This document shows, piece by piece, positions 50,693-58,886 of a stretch of DNA of 64,000 nt (position 1 is the stretch's first letter; the number at the start of each line of letters is the position of its first letter). Position numbers and translations under genes: made by a program. The notes under the pieces are model-generated. The model had not been told where the DNA came from. It saw only the letters and a program-made list of their open reading frames with translations, and did no database searches. Where the stretch lies: contig CP064985.1 of assembly GCA_016699675.1 (NCBI GenBank), positions 1,860,001 through 1,924,000 of the forward strand. Reading direction: 5' to 3'. Source of the DNA: Austwickia sp. Its GTDB lineage: Bacteria > Actinomycetota > Actinomycetes > Actinomycetales > Dermatophilaceae.

Positions 50693-51987
50693 CCACGACG
50701 CCGACCCGCGGCGACGCGGGCCCCCACGACGCGATGAGCGGCGACGCGACCCGGAGGGGTGCGACCAGTCGCGGCAGGAACCGCGGCGATGCGGCCCGCA
50801 GCGGCGCGAACCGGGAGTCCATCCGGGCCTGGCCGATCGTCGCGGTCCGCGAGGTCCAGGCCCGCGTCACCGACAAGAACTTCCTGGTCTCCACGGTGAT
50901 GACCATGGTGATCATGCTGAGCGTGTTCGCCATCCAGGGGTGGATCGCCGGCAAGGGCTCGCAGTGGACCGTCGTCGCCACCACCCAGCAGGGCCAGGAC
51001 CTCGCCGGGCGGATCGGCGTCGCCGCGCACGCCGCCGACGACAAGAACTCCGTGGTCGTCCGGCGCGCCGGCGACGATGCGGCCGCCCGGGGCGAGCTGC
51101 GCAGCGGCGCCGCCGATGTCTACCTGCACGAGGACGGCGGCAGCTGGGTCTTGACCACCAAGAACGACACGCCGCCCTCGACCCTGCAGGCCGTGACGCA
51201 GCAGGTGGTGCGCGCCGAGGTCCTGGACCGGAACGCCAGAGCGGCCGGTACCACCGCCGAGGCCCTGACCCGCGGCACCCAGGTGCAGACCGATCAGTTG
51301 GAGGGCAGCGGCACCGAGATGCTCGTCCGGATGCTCACGGGGCTGGCGCTGGGCGTGATGTTCTACATGGTCAGCCTGATGTTCGGGTTGGCCATCGCGC
51401 AGAGCGTCATCGAGGAGAAGCAGTCCCGGATCGTGGAGATCATCGCCAGCGCCATCCCGCTGCGGCAGCTGCTCACCGGCAAGGTCGTCGGCAGCACCGT
51501 GCTCGCGCTGGGCCAGATGATCCTGTTCGTGGCTGCCGGACTCATCGGTCTCCAGTTCACGCCGTACAAGCAGTACGTCGCCGCGGTCAGCGGCCCAGCC
51601 GGGTGGTTCGTCGCGTTCTTCCTCGTGGGGTTCGTGGCGCTGGCCTGCCTCTGGGCGGTTGCGGGGTCCCTCTCGAGCCGGCAGGAGGATCTGTCGACGA
51701 CCTCGCAGCCGATGCAGATGCTGTTGCTGGCCACGTTCATGGGCGGCACGTTCGCGCAGGGAACGGTGCAGACCGTGCTGTCATTCGTGCCGGTCATCTC
51801 GGGCGTCGCCATGCCGATGCGGATGCTGGCCGGCGACGTGCCTCTCTGGCAGCCCCTCGCCTCGCTCGTGATCACCCTGGTCTTCGCCGGGTTCGCGATC
51901 CTGATCGGGGAGAAGATCTACCGGCGCAGCATCCTCGCCGGCGGCGGACGCGTCTCGTGGCGGCAGGCGCTGCGGACGGCGGACTGA
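50689..51987 (+). CDS. ABC-2 type permease (NatB-like)
   Basis: 432 residues. A charged N-terminal tail of about 50 residues with Arg/Gly/Asp repeats precedes VREVQARVTDKNFLVSTVMT and the first helix. A soluble extracellular domain follows, then about five C-terminal helices (MLTGLALGVMFYMVSLMFGL; KQSRIVEIIASAIPLRQLLT; ALGQMILFVAAGLIGLQF; FVALACLWAVAGSLSSRQED; VLSFVPVISGVAMPMRML). NatAB-type exporters move Na+, antibiotics or lantibiotics out of the cell. Confidence 0.92.
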   Translation: MTTTPTRGDAGPHDAMSGDATRRGATSRGRNRGDAARSGANRESIRAWPIVAVREVQARVTDKNFLVSTVMTMVIMLSVFAIQGWIAGKGSQWTVVATTQQGQDLAGRIGVAAHAADDKNSVVVRRAGDDAAARGELRSGAADVYLHEDGGSWVLTTKNDTPPSTLQAVTQQVVRAEVLDRNARAAGTTAEALTRGTQVQTDQLEGSGTEMLVRMLTGLALGVMFYMVSLMFGLAIAQSVIEEKQSRIVEIIASAIPLRQLLTGKVVGSTVLALGQMILFVAAGLIGLQFTPYKQYVAAVSGPAGWFVAFFLVGFVALACLWAVAGSLSSRQEDLSTTSQPMQMLLLATFMGGTFAQGTVQTVLSFVPVISGVAMPMRMLAGDVPLWQPLASLVITLVFAGFAILIGEKIYRRSILAGGGRVSWRQALRTAD

Positions 51988-52297
51988 GCGCGGCGTACTG
52001 AGGGCGGCCGACGCGTCGGTCGGCTTCCAGGGGACTGGCCGACGAACGGCGCGAGAACGGTCCCGAAACGGTCTTGACGCGGTCCCGCGGCGCCGGAAAA
52101 CTGGGCGCCCCCGCAGCACGCGGCGGCCGCGGACGACCGGTGCGATGCGCTCGAGCAGGTCACATCGCGAGTGCCGGCGCCGATAGGTGGGCGCTGCGGG
52201 CGGCCGACAACGGCCGTCCCGCCTCACCTTTCGGTGCCGGCGAAGCGAGCGGCGCGCGACGACGGCGTACGTCGGGATCGGTGACGAGGAGGACAGG
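51988..52297. other. Gene-free stretch
   Basis: Between the permease stop and the HAD gene. An open frame runs into the HAD gene from 52187 but its extra residues are Arg-rich and do not match the family. GAGGAGGAC before 52298 is the HAD ribosome site. Nothing else recognised. Confidence 0.4.
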
Positions 52298-53200
52298 ATG
52301 CGGGTGGAGACCCTCCCGGGGGCGGGCGCCCCGCGGCGCGGGCCGGTCCACCTGTGCACCCCCGGTCTGCTGCCGACCCCGGTCGGCCGCCACCTGGTCG
52401 CCCTCGACATCGACGGCACGATTCTGCACCACGACGGCACGCTCTCCCCGGTCGTCGCGGACGCGGTGGCCGGGGCCCGCGACGCGGGGCACGAAGTCGT
52501 CATCGCGACCGGCCGGTCGCTGCTGTCCGCGCTGCCGGTCGCGCGGCGGCTTGGGCTGACGGACGGTTACCTCGTCACCAGCAACGGCGCGGTCGTCGCC
52601 GAGCTCGACGAGGCGGCAGCCCACGGTGCGCGCATCGTGCTCACCGAGACCTTCGATCCCGCGCCGGCGCTGGCCGCGCTGCGCGGCTCCTGGCCGGACG
52701 CCCGGGTGGCTGTCGAGGAGGTCGGGCTCGGGTTCAAGGTGAGCGCCGAGTTCGATCCGGGCGAGCTCGACGGGCGCATCCGGGTCGTGGACTGGGACGA
52801 GTTGATCTCCGGGCCAGCCACGCGGGTGACCTTCCGCAGCCCCAGCGGCACGGCGCAGGACTTCCTGGCGCTGGTGGAGCGGGTCGGGCTCAAGGGCGTC
52901 AACTACGCGGTTGGCTTCACGGCCTGGCTCGACATCGCCGCCGAGGGCGTCAGCAAGGCCTCGGGACTGGAGCGGGTCCGGAGCTGGGAGCAGATCGCGC
53001 GCTCGCGCACCGTCGCCGTCGGCGATCAGCGCAACGACTGCGAGATGCTCTCCTGGGCCGCCTGCGGGGTCGCGATGGGCAACGCGCCCGACGAGGTGAA
53101 GGCCAGCGCGGACCTGGTCGCCGCGCACGTGCTTCAGGACGGGCTCGCCGACGTGTTGCGGGCGCTGCCCAGCAACGCGACCGGAACGTGTTGCGCCTGA
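52298..53200 (+). CDS. HAD-superfamily phosphatase, Cof type
   Basis: 300 residues from ATG 52298 with a strong GAGGAGGAC site. Motif I is HLVALDIDGTILHHDG, motif II VVIATGRSLLSALPVARRLG, the C2-type cap is in the middle, and motifs III/IV appear as EGVSKASGLERV and VAVGDQRNDCEMLSWAACGV. Cof-type enzymes dephosphorylate sugar phosphates or cofactor precursors in the cytosol. Confidence 0.92.
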   Translation: MRVETLPGAGAPRRGPVHLCTPGLLPTPVGRHLVALDIDGTILHHDGTLSPVVADAVAGARDAGHEVVIATGRSLLSALPVARRLGLTDGYLVTSNGAVVAELDEAAAHGARIVLTETFDPAPALAALRGSWPDARVAVEEVGLGFKVSAEFDPGELDGRIRVVDWDELISGPATRVTFRSPSGTAQDFLALVERVGLKGVNYAVGFTAWLDIAAEGVSKASGLERVRSWEQIARSRTVAVGDQRNDCEMLSWAACGVAMGNAPDEVKASADLVAAHVLQDGLADVLRALPSNATGTCCA

Positions 53201-53464
53201 GTCGGATTGGTGTCGATCCGCGCTCGAAACTATTCAATTCACGGCGTCCAGAACGGCCGTCCGTATTGGACGCAACCCGAAATTTTGACCCCATTGTCAG
53301 TCGTTCGGAATGGCCAAAAGTGGCGTCAGGCAACGCCCTGAGCTGCGAAAACGCGGATAGATCTCAGTTGTAATTTTGTGTCGCGAGAATGCTTGACGGG
53401 AGACCGCTGGGGTCGATTGATCCAGTGCCAGAAACCCTACCGAAGGTTCTCGAAAGGAGGAGCT
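53201..53464. promoter_or_regulatory. AT-richer leader upstream of a small gene
   Basis: This patch has clearly more A and T than its surroundings (TATTCAATTC, AAATTTTGACC, TTGTAATTTTGTG). CGTCCA at 53246 and TGGACG near 53267 can form a small hairpin. TAATTT near 53371 may be a -10. It ends in a perfect AAAGGAGG ribosome site at 53453-53460. Confidence 0.4.
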
Positions 53465-53725
53465 TTGCTGATTTCCGCCGATACCCGAGGCTACGGCCCG
53501 GACGCTGCCACGGCAGCAGATCCGGTCTTTGCCAACCACCTACGGATCGCCGATTTTGCCGCGAGCCTGTCGCAGCGCCTCCTGGCCGAGACGCACACCG
53601 ACGGGACGGGGCCGGACGACGACTACCTGCGCGGCTACGCGCGGGCCATGTCGGACCTGTCCGAGGCGCTGATCGCCGGCGAGATGTGCCCGGGCGGGCC
53701 GTTCTGCCCGGACCCGCGTCGCTGA
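53465..53725 (+). CDS. Small hypothetical protein
   Basis: 86 residues from a TTG at 53465 placed 4 bases after AAAGGAGG. It reads MLISADTRGYGPDAATAADP, then an amphipathic helix FANHLRIADFAASLSQRLLA, a second one DDDYLRGYARAMSDLSEALI, and a Cys-containing end (MCPGGPFCPDPRR). Soluble, unrecognised. The AT-richer leader, near-perfect ribosome site and strong terminator mark it as a real, possibly well-translated gene. Confidence 0.65.
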   Translation: MLISADTRGYGPDAATAADPVFANHLRIADFAASLSQRLLAETHTDGTGPDDDYLRGYARAMSDLSEALIAGEMCPGGPFCPDPRR

Positions 53726-53755
53726 CGGGGACCTCCCCGCACACGTCGTACCCAC

Positions 53756-53790
53756 GAGGGGGCGGCCACCACAACGGTGGCCGCCCCCTC
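53756..53790 (+). terminator. 15-bp perfect hairpin
   Basis: GAGGGGGCGGCCACC (53756-53770) pairs with GGTGGCCGCCCCCTC (53776-53790) around ACAAC, 30 bases after the small gene. Confidence 0.8.
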
Positions 53791-53883
53791 GTCGCGTGCG
53801 GGTGGCGGTGGTGCCCCCGTCGGTACGGCTGAGGGCGCTCGGCCGGGGGTCCCCCGGTCGCGACCCGCCCGGCGGGTGCGAGT

Positions 53884-53947
53884 GGGCAGCTATTAGGACA
53901 CGTTCCGTGTCGTGATCGCCGCAGATAACGTGTCCTGACAGATGTCC
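53884..53947. repeat. 64-bp imperfect palindrome, copy B
   Basis: Gap-free relative of 34932-34995. The inner arms AGGACACGTT (53895-53904) and AACGTGTCCT (53927-53936) pair perfectly; the shared outer parts are GGGCAGCT and GTCCTGAC. Where the two copies differ, pairing is largely kept, as expected for a structured element. Confidence 0.55.
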
Positions 53948-54153
53948 GCTCGGAACTCGTCGAGGGCCACCTGCCCGCCCAGCCACTGGGTGTGCGGGAT
54001 GGCGCCCACCATCACGACAGCGCCCGCGTCGGCAGCGTCTCCTCGCTCGGTGACGGACCGAAACCTGATCGCGAAGCGTCAGTCGCGTGGCGCCAGGGCG
54101 ATGGGCGGGGTTTGCTGGGGCCCCGTCGCGTCGTCTGGGATGATGCGGACACC

Positions 54154-54984
54154 ATGGCCGAGCTCACGATCACCAGCGCGGCGAACCCGCGCGTCAAGGC
54201 CCTGCTCGCGCTGCGCCGCCGCCGCACCCGCGACGCCGAGCGGGTCACCCTCCTGGAGGGCCTGGCCGAGACCGAGCTGGCCCTGCGGGCTGGGGCAGCG
54301 CCGCGGGAGCTCTACCTCTGCGAGGACCTGATGGCCGCGCCCGGCGCCGCGGCCGCGCTGGCCGAGCGGGTCCGGGCCGGCGGCGGCGACGTCGTACGGC
54401 TGTCGCGTCCCGTCTTCGAGAAGGTGGCCTACCGCGAGGGTCCCGACGGCGTCCTGGCGGTCGCGCCGGCGCCGGGCCGCGACCTCGCGGACCTCACGCT
54501 GCCCGCCGCCCCCCTGCTGCTGCTCAGCCAGGGCGTGGAGAAGCCGGGCAACCTCGGGGCGATGCTGCGCACCGCCGACGCCGCGGGGGTGGCCGCCGTC
54601 GTCGCCGCCGATCCGGTGACCGACTGGGGCAACCCGAACGTGGTCCGGGCGAGCAAGGGCACCGTCTACGCGCTGCCGGTGGTTGCGACCGACACCGGGA
54701 CGGCCTTCGGGTGGCTCGCGGAGCGTGGCGTCGCGGTCGTCGCCACCACGCCGGACACGGGCCTGCTGCACACCGACGTGGACTACACCGGCCCAGTCGC
54801 GGTGGCCGTCGGGGCCGAGAAGACGGGGTTGACGGGGGAGGCGCTGGCGGCTGCGACGTACCGCGTTCGGATCCCGATGGCCGGCCGCGCCGACTCGCTC
54901 AACGTGGCGACGTCGGCCGCGATCGTCCTGTACGAGGCGGTCCGGCAGCGCCTCACCGGGCAGCATCGGCGCCCTCAGGGGTGA
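54154..54984 (+). CDS. SpoU/TrmH-family RNA 2'-O-methyltransferase
   Basis: 276 residues from ATG 54154. An N-terminal substrate-binding domain (SAANPRVKALLALRRRRTRD) precedes the SPOUT knot: motif 1 GNLGAMLRTADAAGV, motif 2 VAVGAEKTGLT, motif 3 IPMAGRADSLNVATSAAIVL. It methylates a ribose in rRNA or tRNA; the exact site cannot be told. Confidence 0.93.
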   Translation: MAELTITSAANPRVKALLALRRRRTRDAERVTLLEGLAETELALRAGAAPRELYLCEDLMAAPGAAAALAERVRAGGGDVVRLSRPVFEKVAYREGPDGVLAVAPAPGRDLADLTLPAAPLLLLSQGVEKPGNLGAMLRTADAAGVAAVVAADPVTDWGNPNVVRASKGTVYALPVVATDTGTAFGWLAERGVAVVATTPDTGLLHTDVDYTGPVAVAVGAEKTGLTGEALAAATYRVRIPMAGRADSLNVATSAAIVLYEAVRQRLTGQHRRPQG

Positions 54985-55021
54985 TTCTGGGGTCACCCTC
55001 GTGATGTGCCACGATGGCGGC

Positions 55022-55663
55022 ATGCGAGTCGACCATGTGTCCTATGCCGCCGAACCGGACGGGGTGCGGGCGACCGCCGATCGGCTGGCGGAGCAGCTCG
55101 GGGTGCGGGCGGTCAACGGGGGCGTGCACCCCTCCTTCGGCACCCGGAACATGATCCTGCCGATGGCGCACGAACGGTACGTCGAGGTGGTCGAGCCGCT
55201 CGACCATCCGGCCACGGACAAGGCCCCGTTCGGCAAGGCCGTAAAGTCGGCTTGCGGCGAGGGCGGCGGCTGGCTGGGCTGGGTCATTCGCGTCGACGAC
55301 ATCGCGCCCATCGAGGAGCGTCTCGGCCGCGAGGCCGCCTGCGGCCACCGCGTGTTTCCCGACGGGCGCCGGCTGGAGTGGCGCCAGGTCGGGATCAATG
55401 GCCTGCTCAACGACCCGCAGCTGCCGTTCTTCATCCAGTTCCTCAACCCGGATCTGCACCCCTCCGGCGCCCTGGACATCGAGCCGAGCGTCAACATCGC
55501 CGGCCTGACCATCGCGGGCGACCCGCAGCGGGTCTGTCACTGGCTGGGCCTGCCCGCCGACCAGACCTCGTCGGTCATCGACTTCACGTTCCTGGCTCCG
55601 AAGGGCCACGCCGGCCTGCTGTCGGTCACCTTCGACACCCCGACGGGCCAGATCACGATCTGA
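55022..55663 (+). CDS. VOC-fold (glyoxalase-like domain) protein
   Basis: 213 residues. MRVDHVSYAAEPDGVRATAD with the first beta-alpha unit, GTRNMILPMAHERYVEVVEP and FFIQFLNPDLHPSGALDIEP fit the Glyoxalase_3-like VOC group; His5 and Glu are candidate metal ligands. Cytosolic. It is often a stand-alone enzyme of unknown substrate. Confidence 0.8.
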   Translation: MRVDHVSYAAEPDGVRATADRLAEQLGVRAVNGGVHPSFGTRNMILPMAHERYVEVVEPLDHPATDKAPFGKAVKSACGEGGGWLGWVIRVDDIAPIEERLGREAACGHRVFPDGRRLEWRQVGINGLLNDPQLPFFIQFLNPDLHPSGALDIEPSVNIAGLTIAGDPQRVCHWLGLPADQTSSVIDFTFLAPKGHAGLLSVTFDTPTGQITI

Positions 55664-55703
55664 GCAGTCGGGAGGTCGGCGCCCGAACGGCGCCGGCGGG
55701 CCG

Positions 55704-56294
55704 TCAGCCCAGGCCCGTGACCTGGCAGAACGTGTCGTAGTGGTCGCCGGTGTAGTACCACTGCTTCGGCTGCGTCGGCGGGTCGCCGCCGGTCACGATG
55801 CGCCGCATCTCGCGCGAGGACTCGCCGGGCGTGATGACCGTGTATTCGCGGTAGTAGCCCTCCGGTTTGTTCGGCAGCCGGCGCTCGTTGTTGCGGAAGG
55901 TCACCCCGTCGTTGCGCGGGTACGGGAACGGGCCACCCGCGCGGACCAGGTCGATCGTGACGCGGGCCTGCGCCGACAGCCGGTCCACGTCGCACCGGGC
56001 CACGCTCCGGTCGGTCGCCGTGATCGGCGCGCCGCCTGGTCCGCGGGTCAGGGTGCCGCCGGTGCCTCCAGCGCCCCCGGCGTACGGCGTGGCCCCCGAC
56101 GTCCCACCGCCCGCGCGGGGCGGCGCCGTGACCGTCTTGGTCACCGTCACCACCGAGGACGTCGCGCCGACCTGCGGGTCTGCGGAGCACCGGCCCAGGA
56201 GCAGGATCGCCCCGATCACGAGGATGCCCCAGAGCGGCCAGAGCGCGGGCTTGCCCAGCACCTGCCGCAGGCGGCTCGTCAGCGCCGTGATCAC
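55704..56294 (-). CDS. Membrane-anchored or secreted guanyl-specific ribonuclease (barnase/RNase Sa-like)
   Basis: 196 residues from GTG 56294, overlapping the barstar stop (GTGA). An N-terminal helix (LWPLWGILVIGAILLLG) and a disordered Thr/Gly/Pro spacer precede the microbial RNase domain: RAGGPFPYPRNDGVTFRNNE, the catalytic Glu in YREYTVITPG, Arg in RRIVTGGD and His in YYTGDHYDTFCQV. It cleaves RNA at G residues outside the cell. A short Gly-rich GG/GGTG repeat lies in the spacer. Confidence 0.88.
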   Translation of the reverse strand: MITALTSRLRQVLGKPALWPLWGILVIGAILLLGRCSADPQVGATSSVVTVTKTVTAPPRAGGGTSGATPYAGGAGGTGGTLTRGPGGAPITATDRSVARCDVDRLSAQARVTIDLVRAGGPFPYPRNDGVTFRNNERRLPNKPEGYYREYTVITPGESSREMRRIVTGGDPPTQPKQWYYTGDHYDTFCQVTGLG

Positions 56295-56773
56295 CGGCGT
56301 GGCTCGCGATCGGTCGGGACGCCGAGCAGCAGCGGCGCCACGTCGTACCCCTCCACGAAGGCCACCGTCTCGAACGCCATCCCCGCCGGGTGCAGCTCGT
56401 GGGTGGCGGCGCTCAGGATCTCCCGGACCGATTCCCACGCCGCTGGCTCACCCTCGATGAACTGCTCCGCAGCCCGCCAGAGCAGCGCGAGCCGGTCCAC
56501 ACCGGGGAAGAGGTCGGGCAGGTCCCGCAGCGTGTCCATCAGCGCGTCCAGGTTGTGGTCCGCCGCCCCCGGCAGGCGCAGCGCGGCGGCCAGGGCGGGC
56601 AGCGCCCGCCGCCGACCGACGATGTCGGTCCCGTCGATCTCACACACGGTGAAGCCCGCCGACAGCAGGGCGAGGGCGATGTCGGCGAAGTCCGAGCGGT
56701 CCGCGAAGACCACGCCGCGCCCCCGCAGCCCGGGGACGACGTCCGCGAGGTAGGGCAACGCCGGGGCCGACAT
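56291..56773 (-). CDS. Barstar-family ribonuclease inhibitor
   Basis: 160 residues. The barstar fold is recognisable in VVFADRSDFADIALALLSAG, FTVCEIDGTDIV, LPALAAALRLPGAADHNLDA and LMDTLRDL, with acidic residues that would plug the RNase active site. It is encoded just before and overlaps the RNase gene, so the immunity protein is made first and can protect the cytosol. The C-terminal 60 residues extend beyond classical barstar (about 90 residues). Confidence 0.87.
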   Translation of the reverse strand: MSAPALPYLADVVPGLRGRGVVFADRSDFADIALALLSAGFTVCEIDGTDIVGRRRALPALAAALRLPGAADHNLDALMDTLRDLPDLFPGVDRLALLWRAAEQFIEGEPAAWESVREILSAATHELHPAGMAFETVAFVEGYDVAPLLLGVPTDREPRR

Positions 56774-56876
56774 AGCGCCAGCGTAACGGGCCGCCGCGGG
56801 CCCCCTCCGACCAATCGGCGGGACTCGCCCGGCGCAACCTCGCGGCCGGACGACGAGGACCCCGGCGACCCGGGCC

Positions 56877-58286
56877 TCAGGCCAGGTAGTCGCGCACGAG
56901 GCGCGCCGCCAATCCGACGTACGACTGCGGCGTCAGTCCCGCGAGCCGCCCCTCGACGTCCGCGGGCAACCCGAGCTGCTGGAGGAACTCGACCAGCTCG
57001 TCCTGACCGATGCGCCGGCCCCGGGTGAGGTCCTTGAGCCGCTCGTACGGGTTGTCCATGCCGGGCACCCCGCGGGCGCCGAGGGCGCGCATCGCCGACT
57101 GGATCGGCTCGCCGAGCACCTCCCAGTTCGCGTCGAGGTCGGCGGCCATCGCGGCCGGGACGGCGTCGAGCCCCGCAAGCCCGCGGCCGACGTTGTCGAG
57201 GGCCAGCAGGCTGTGCCCGAACGCGGTGCCGGCGTTGCGCTGCATCGAGGAGTCGGTCAGGTCGCGCTGGAGCCGGCTGGTGACGAGCGTGGCGCCGAGG
57301 ACGTCGAGCAGGGCGTTGCTGACCTCCAGGTTGGCCTCGGCGTTCTCGAAGCGGATGGGGTTGACCTTGTGCGGCATGGTGCTCGACCCGACGGTGCCCT
57401 GCCCGCGCACCTGGGCGAAATAGCCCATCGAGATGTAGCTCCACACGTCCGTGCAGAGGTTGTGCAGGATCCGGTTGTAGCGCGCGACGTCGGCGTACAG
57501 CTCCGCCTGCCAGTCGTGGCTCTCGATCTGGGTGGTCAACGGGTTCCAGGTCAGCCCGAGCACGTCGGCCACGAAGGAGCGGGAGACCTCCGGCCAGTCG
57601 GCCTCGGGGACCGCGGCCAGGTGCGCGCCGTACGTGCCCGTCGCGCCGTTGAGCTTGCCCAGGTATTCCTGGCGTTCGATGCGGGCGAGCTGCCGCCGCA
57701 GCCGGTGCGCGAGGACGGCCAGCTCCTTGCCCATCGTCGTGGGCGTCGCGGGCTGGCCGTGGGTGTGGGCGAGGAGCGGTACGTCGGCGAGATCGCGCGC
57801 CAGCTCGGCGATCTGATCCACCAGGCCGGTCGCCTTGGGCAGCCACACCTGGCCGACCGCGCCCCGGAGCATCAGCGCGTACGAGAGGTTGTTGACGTCC
57901 TCGCTCGTGCAGCAGAAGTGGATCAGCTCGGCCAGGCCCGGCTCGTCGGGGGCGATGCGGGCGAGGCGCCGCTTGAGGTAGTACTCGACCGCCTTGACGT
58001 CGTGCACCGTCTCGCGTTCGATCTCGGCCAGCTCGGTGACGTCCGCGGGGCCGAAGTGCTTGACCACGTCGCGGAGGTGGGCCTTCTCCTCGTCGGTGAG
58101 CGCCCGCACGCCCGGAACCACGCCGCGGGACGTGAGGTGGACGAGCCACTCGACCTCGACGTACACCCGTTCGCGGTTCAGGGCCGCCTCGCTGAGGTGG
58201 TCCACGAGCGGCGCGACGACCGCGCGGTAGCGGCCGTCGAGCGCGCCGAGGGCGATCGGGGGGGTGGCGTCGGCGAGGGTACCCAT
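56877..58286 (-). CDS. purB: Adenylosuccinate lyase
   Basis: 469 residues. The signature VGSSTMPHKVNPIRFENAEA, HTHGQPATPTTMGKELA and YFAQVRGQGTVGSS mark a fumarase/aspartase-superfamily purB of the longer type. It cleaves adenylosuccinate and SAICAR, producing fumarate, in purine synthesis. Intact and of normal length. Confidence 0.97.
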   Translation of the reverse strand: MGTLADATPPIALGALDGRYRAVVAPLVDHLSEAALNRERVYVEVEWLVHLTSRGVVPGVRALTDEEKAHLRDVVKHFGPADVTELAEIERETVHDVKAVEYYLKRRLARIAPDEPGLAELIHFCCTSEDVNNLSYALMLRGAVGQVWLPKATGLVDQIAELARDLADVPLLAHTHGQPATPTTMGKELAVLAHRLRRQLARIERQEYLGKLNGATGTYGAHLAAVPEADWPEVSRSFVADVLGLTWNPLTTQIESHDWQAELYADVARYNRILHNLCTDVWSYISMGYFAQVRGQGTVGSSTMPHKVNPIRFENAEANLEVSNALLDVLGATLVTSRLQRDLTDSSMQRNAGTAFGHSLLALDNVGRGLAGLDAVPAAMAADLDANWEVLGEPIQSAMRALGARGVPGMDNPYERLKDLTRGRRIGQDELVEFLQQLGLPADVEGRLAGLTPQSYVGLAARLVRDYLA

Positions 58287-58355
58287 GCGGTCATCCTCCC
58301 ACCGCGGGAGGGGCCGTACGGCGGGTCGCGCCGCGGCGGTGGGGGTCGGTTCCGG

Positions 58356-58886
58356 TCAGCCGGGCAGCGTGTCGCGCAGGTGCTCGACCAGGCCCGCGCC
58401 GGCCGCCTCCACCTCGGCGAGCACCCGCTCGAAGTCGCGCTGGGTGCCGTAGTAGGGGTCGTCCACCTCGAGCGTGCCCGCTGCGGCGGCCTGCGGGTCG
58501 AACTCGCGCAGCAAGCGGATGTCCACGTCGCCGCCGTCCTCCGGCGGGCCGACCGCATAGCCCTCCGCCGTGGCCCACCGCTTCAGCGTGCGCAGGTGGC
58601 CGTTGTCGGCGGCGAGCACCAGGTCGTGCTCGGCCAGCCAGCCCACGTCGTACTCCCGCGCGCGGTGCGCGGACCCGTCATACCCCGCCGCCCGCAGCGT
58701 CGCCAGCGCCCGCCGGTCCGCGCCGTCGCCGACGTGCCACCCGCCGGTCCCGGCGGAGTCCACGACCACCCGGTCGCCGAGGCCCGCCTCCTCCAGCTGG
58801 GCGCGCAGGACGACCTCGCCGATGGGCGAGCGGCAGATGTTGCCGGAGCAGACGACGCAGATGCGGTACGGCGTGTGGGTGCTCAC
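58356..58886 (-). CDS. Low-molecular-weight protein tyrosine phosphatase
   Basis: 176 residues from GTG 58886, overlapping the upstream stop (GTGA); a longer in-frame start at 58931 would lie inside the upstream gene. The P-loop is ICVVCSGNICRSPIGE, followed by VVDSAGTGGWHVGDGAD and DPYYGTQRDFERVL with the general-acid Asp. These enzymes remove phosphate from tyrosine or arginine in regulation of polysaccharide export or virulence. Confidence 0.95.
   Translation of the reverse strand: MSTHTPYRICVVCSGNICRSPIGEVVLRAQLEEAGLGDRVVVDSAGTGGWHVGDGADRRALATLRAAGYDGSAHRAREYDVGWLAEHDLVLAADNGHLRTLKRWATAEGYAVGPPEDGGDVDIRLLREFDPQAAAAGTLEVDDPYYGTQRDFERVLAEVEAAGAGLVEHLRDTLPG

Larger units (their letters stand above)
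53726..54153. other. Intergenic stretch with terminator and repeat element
   Basis: It contains the hairpin at 53756-53790 and the 64-bp element copy B at 53884-53947, both listed separately. The remainder leads into the SpoU gene; an in-frame extension upstream of 54154 has no family match. Confidence 0.5.

Noticed and set aside
54961..55021. Hairpin GGTGA/TCACC as a terminator before the VOC gene
   Set aside because: Only five paired bases, no T-run; likely chance in GC-rich DNA.
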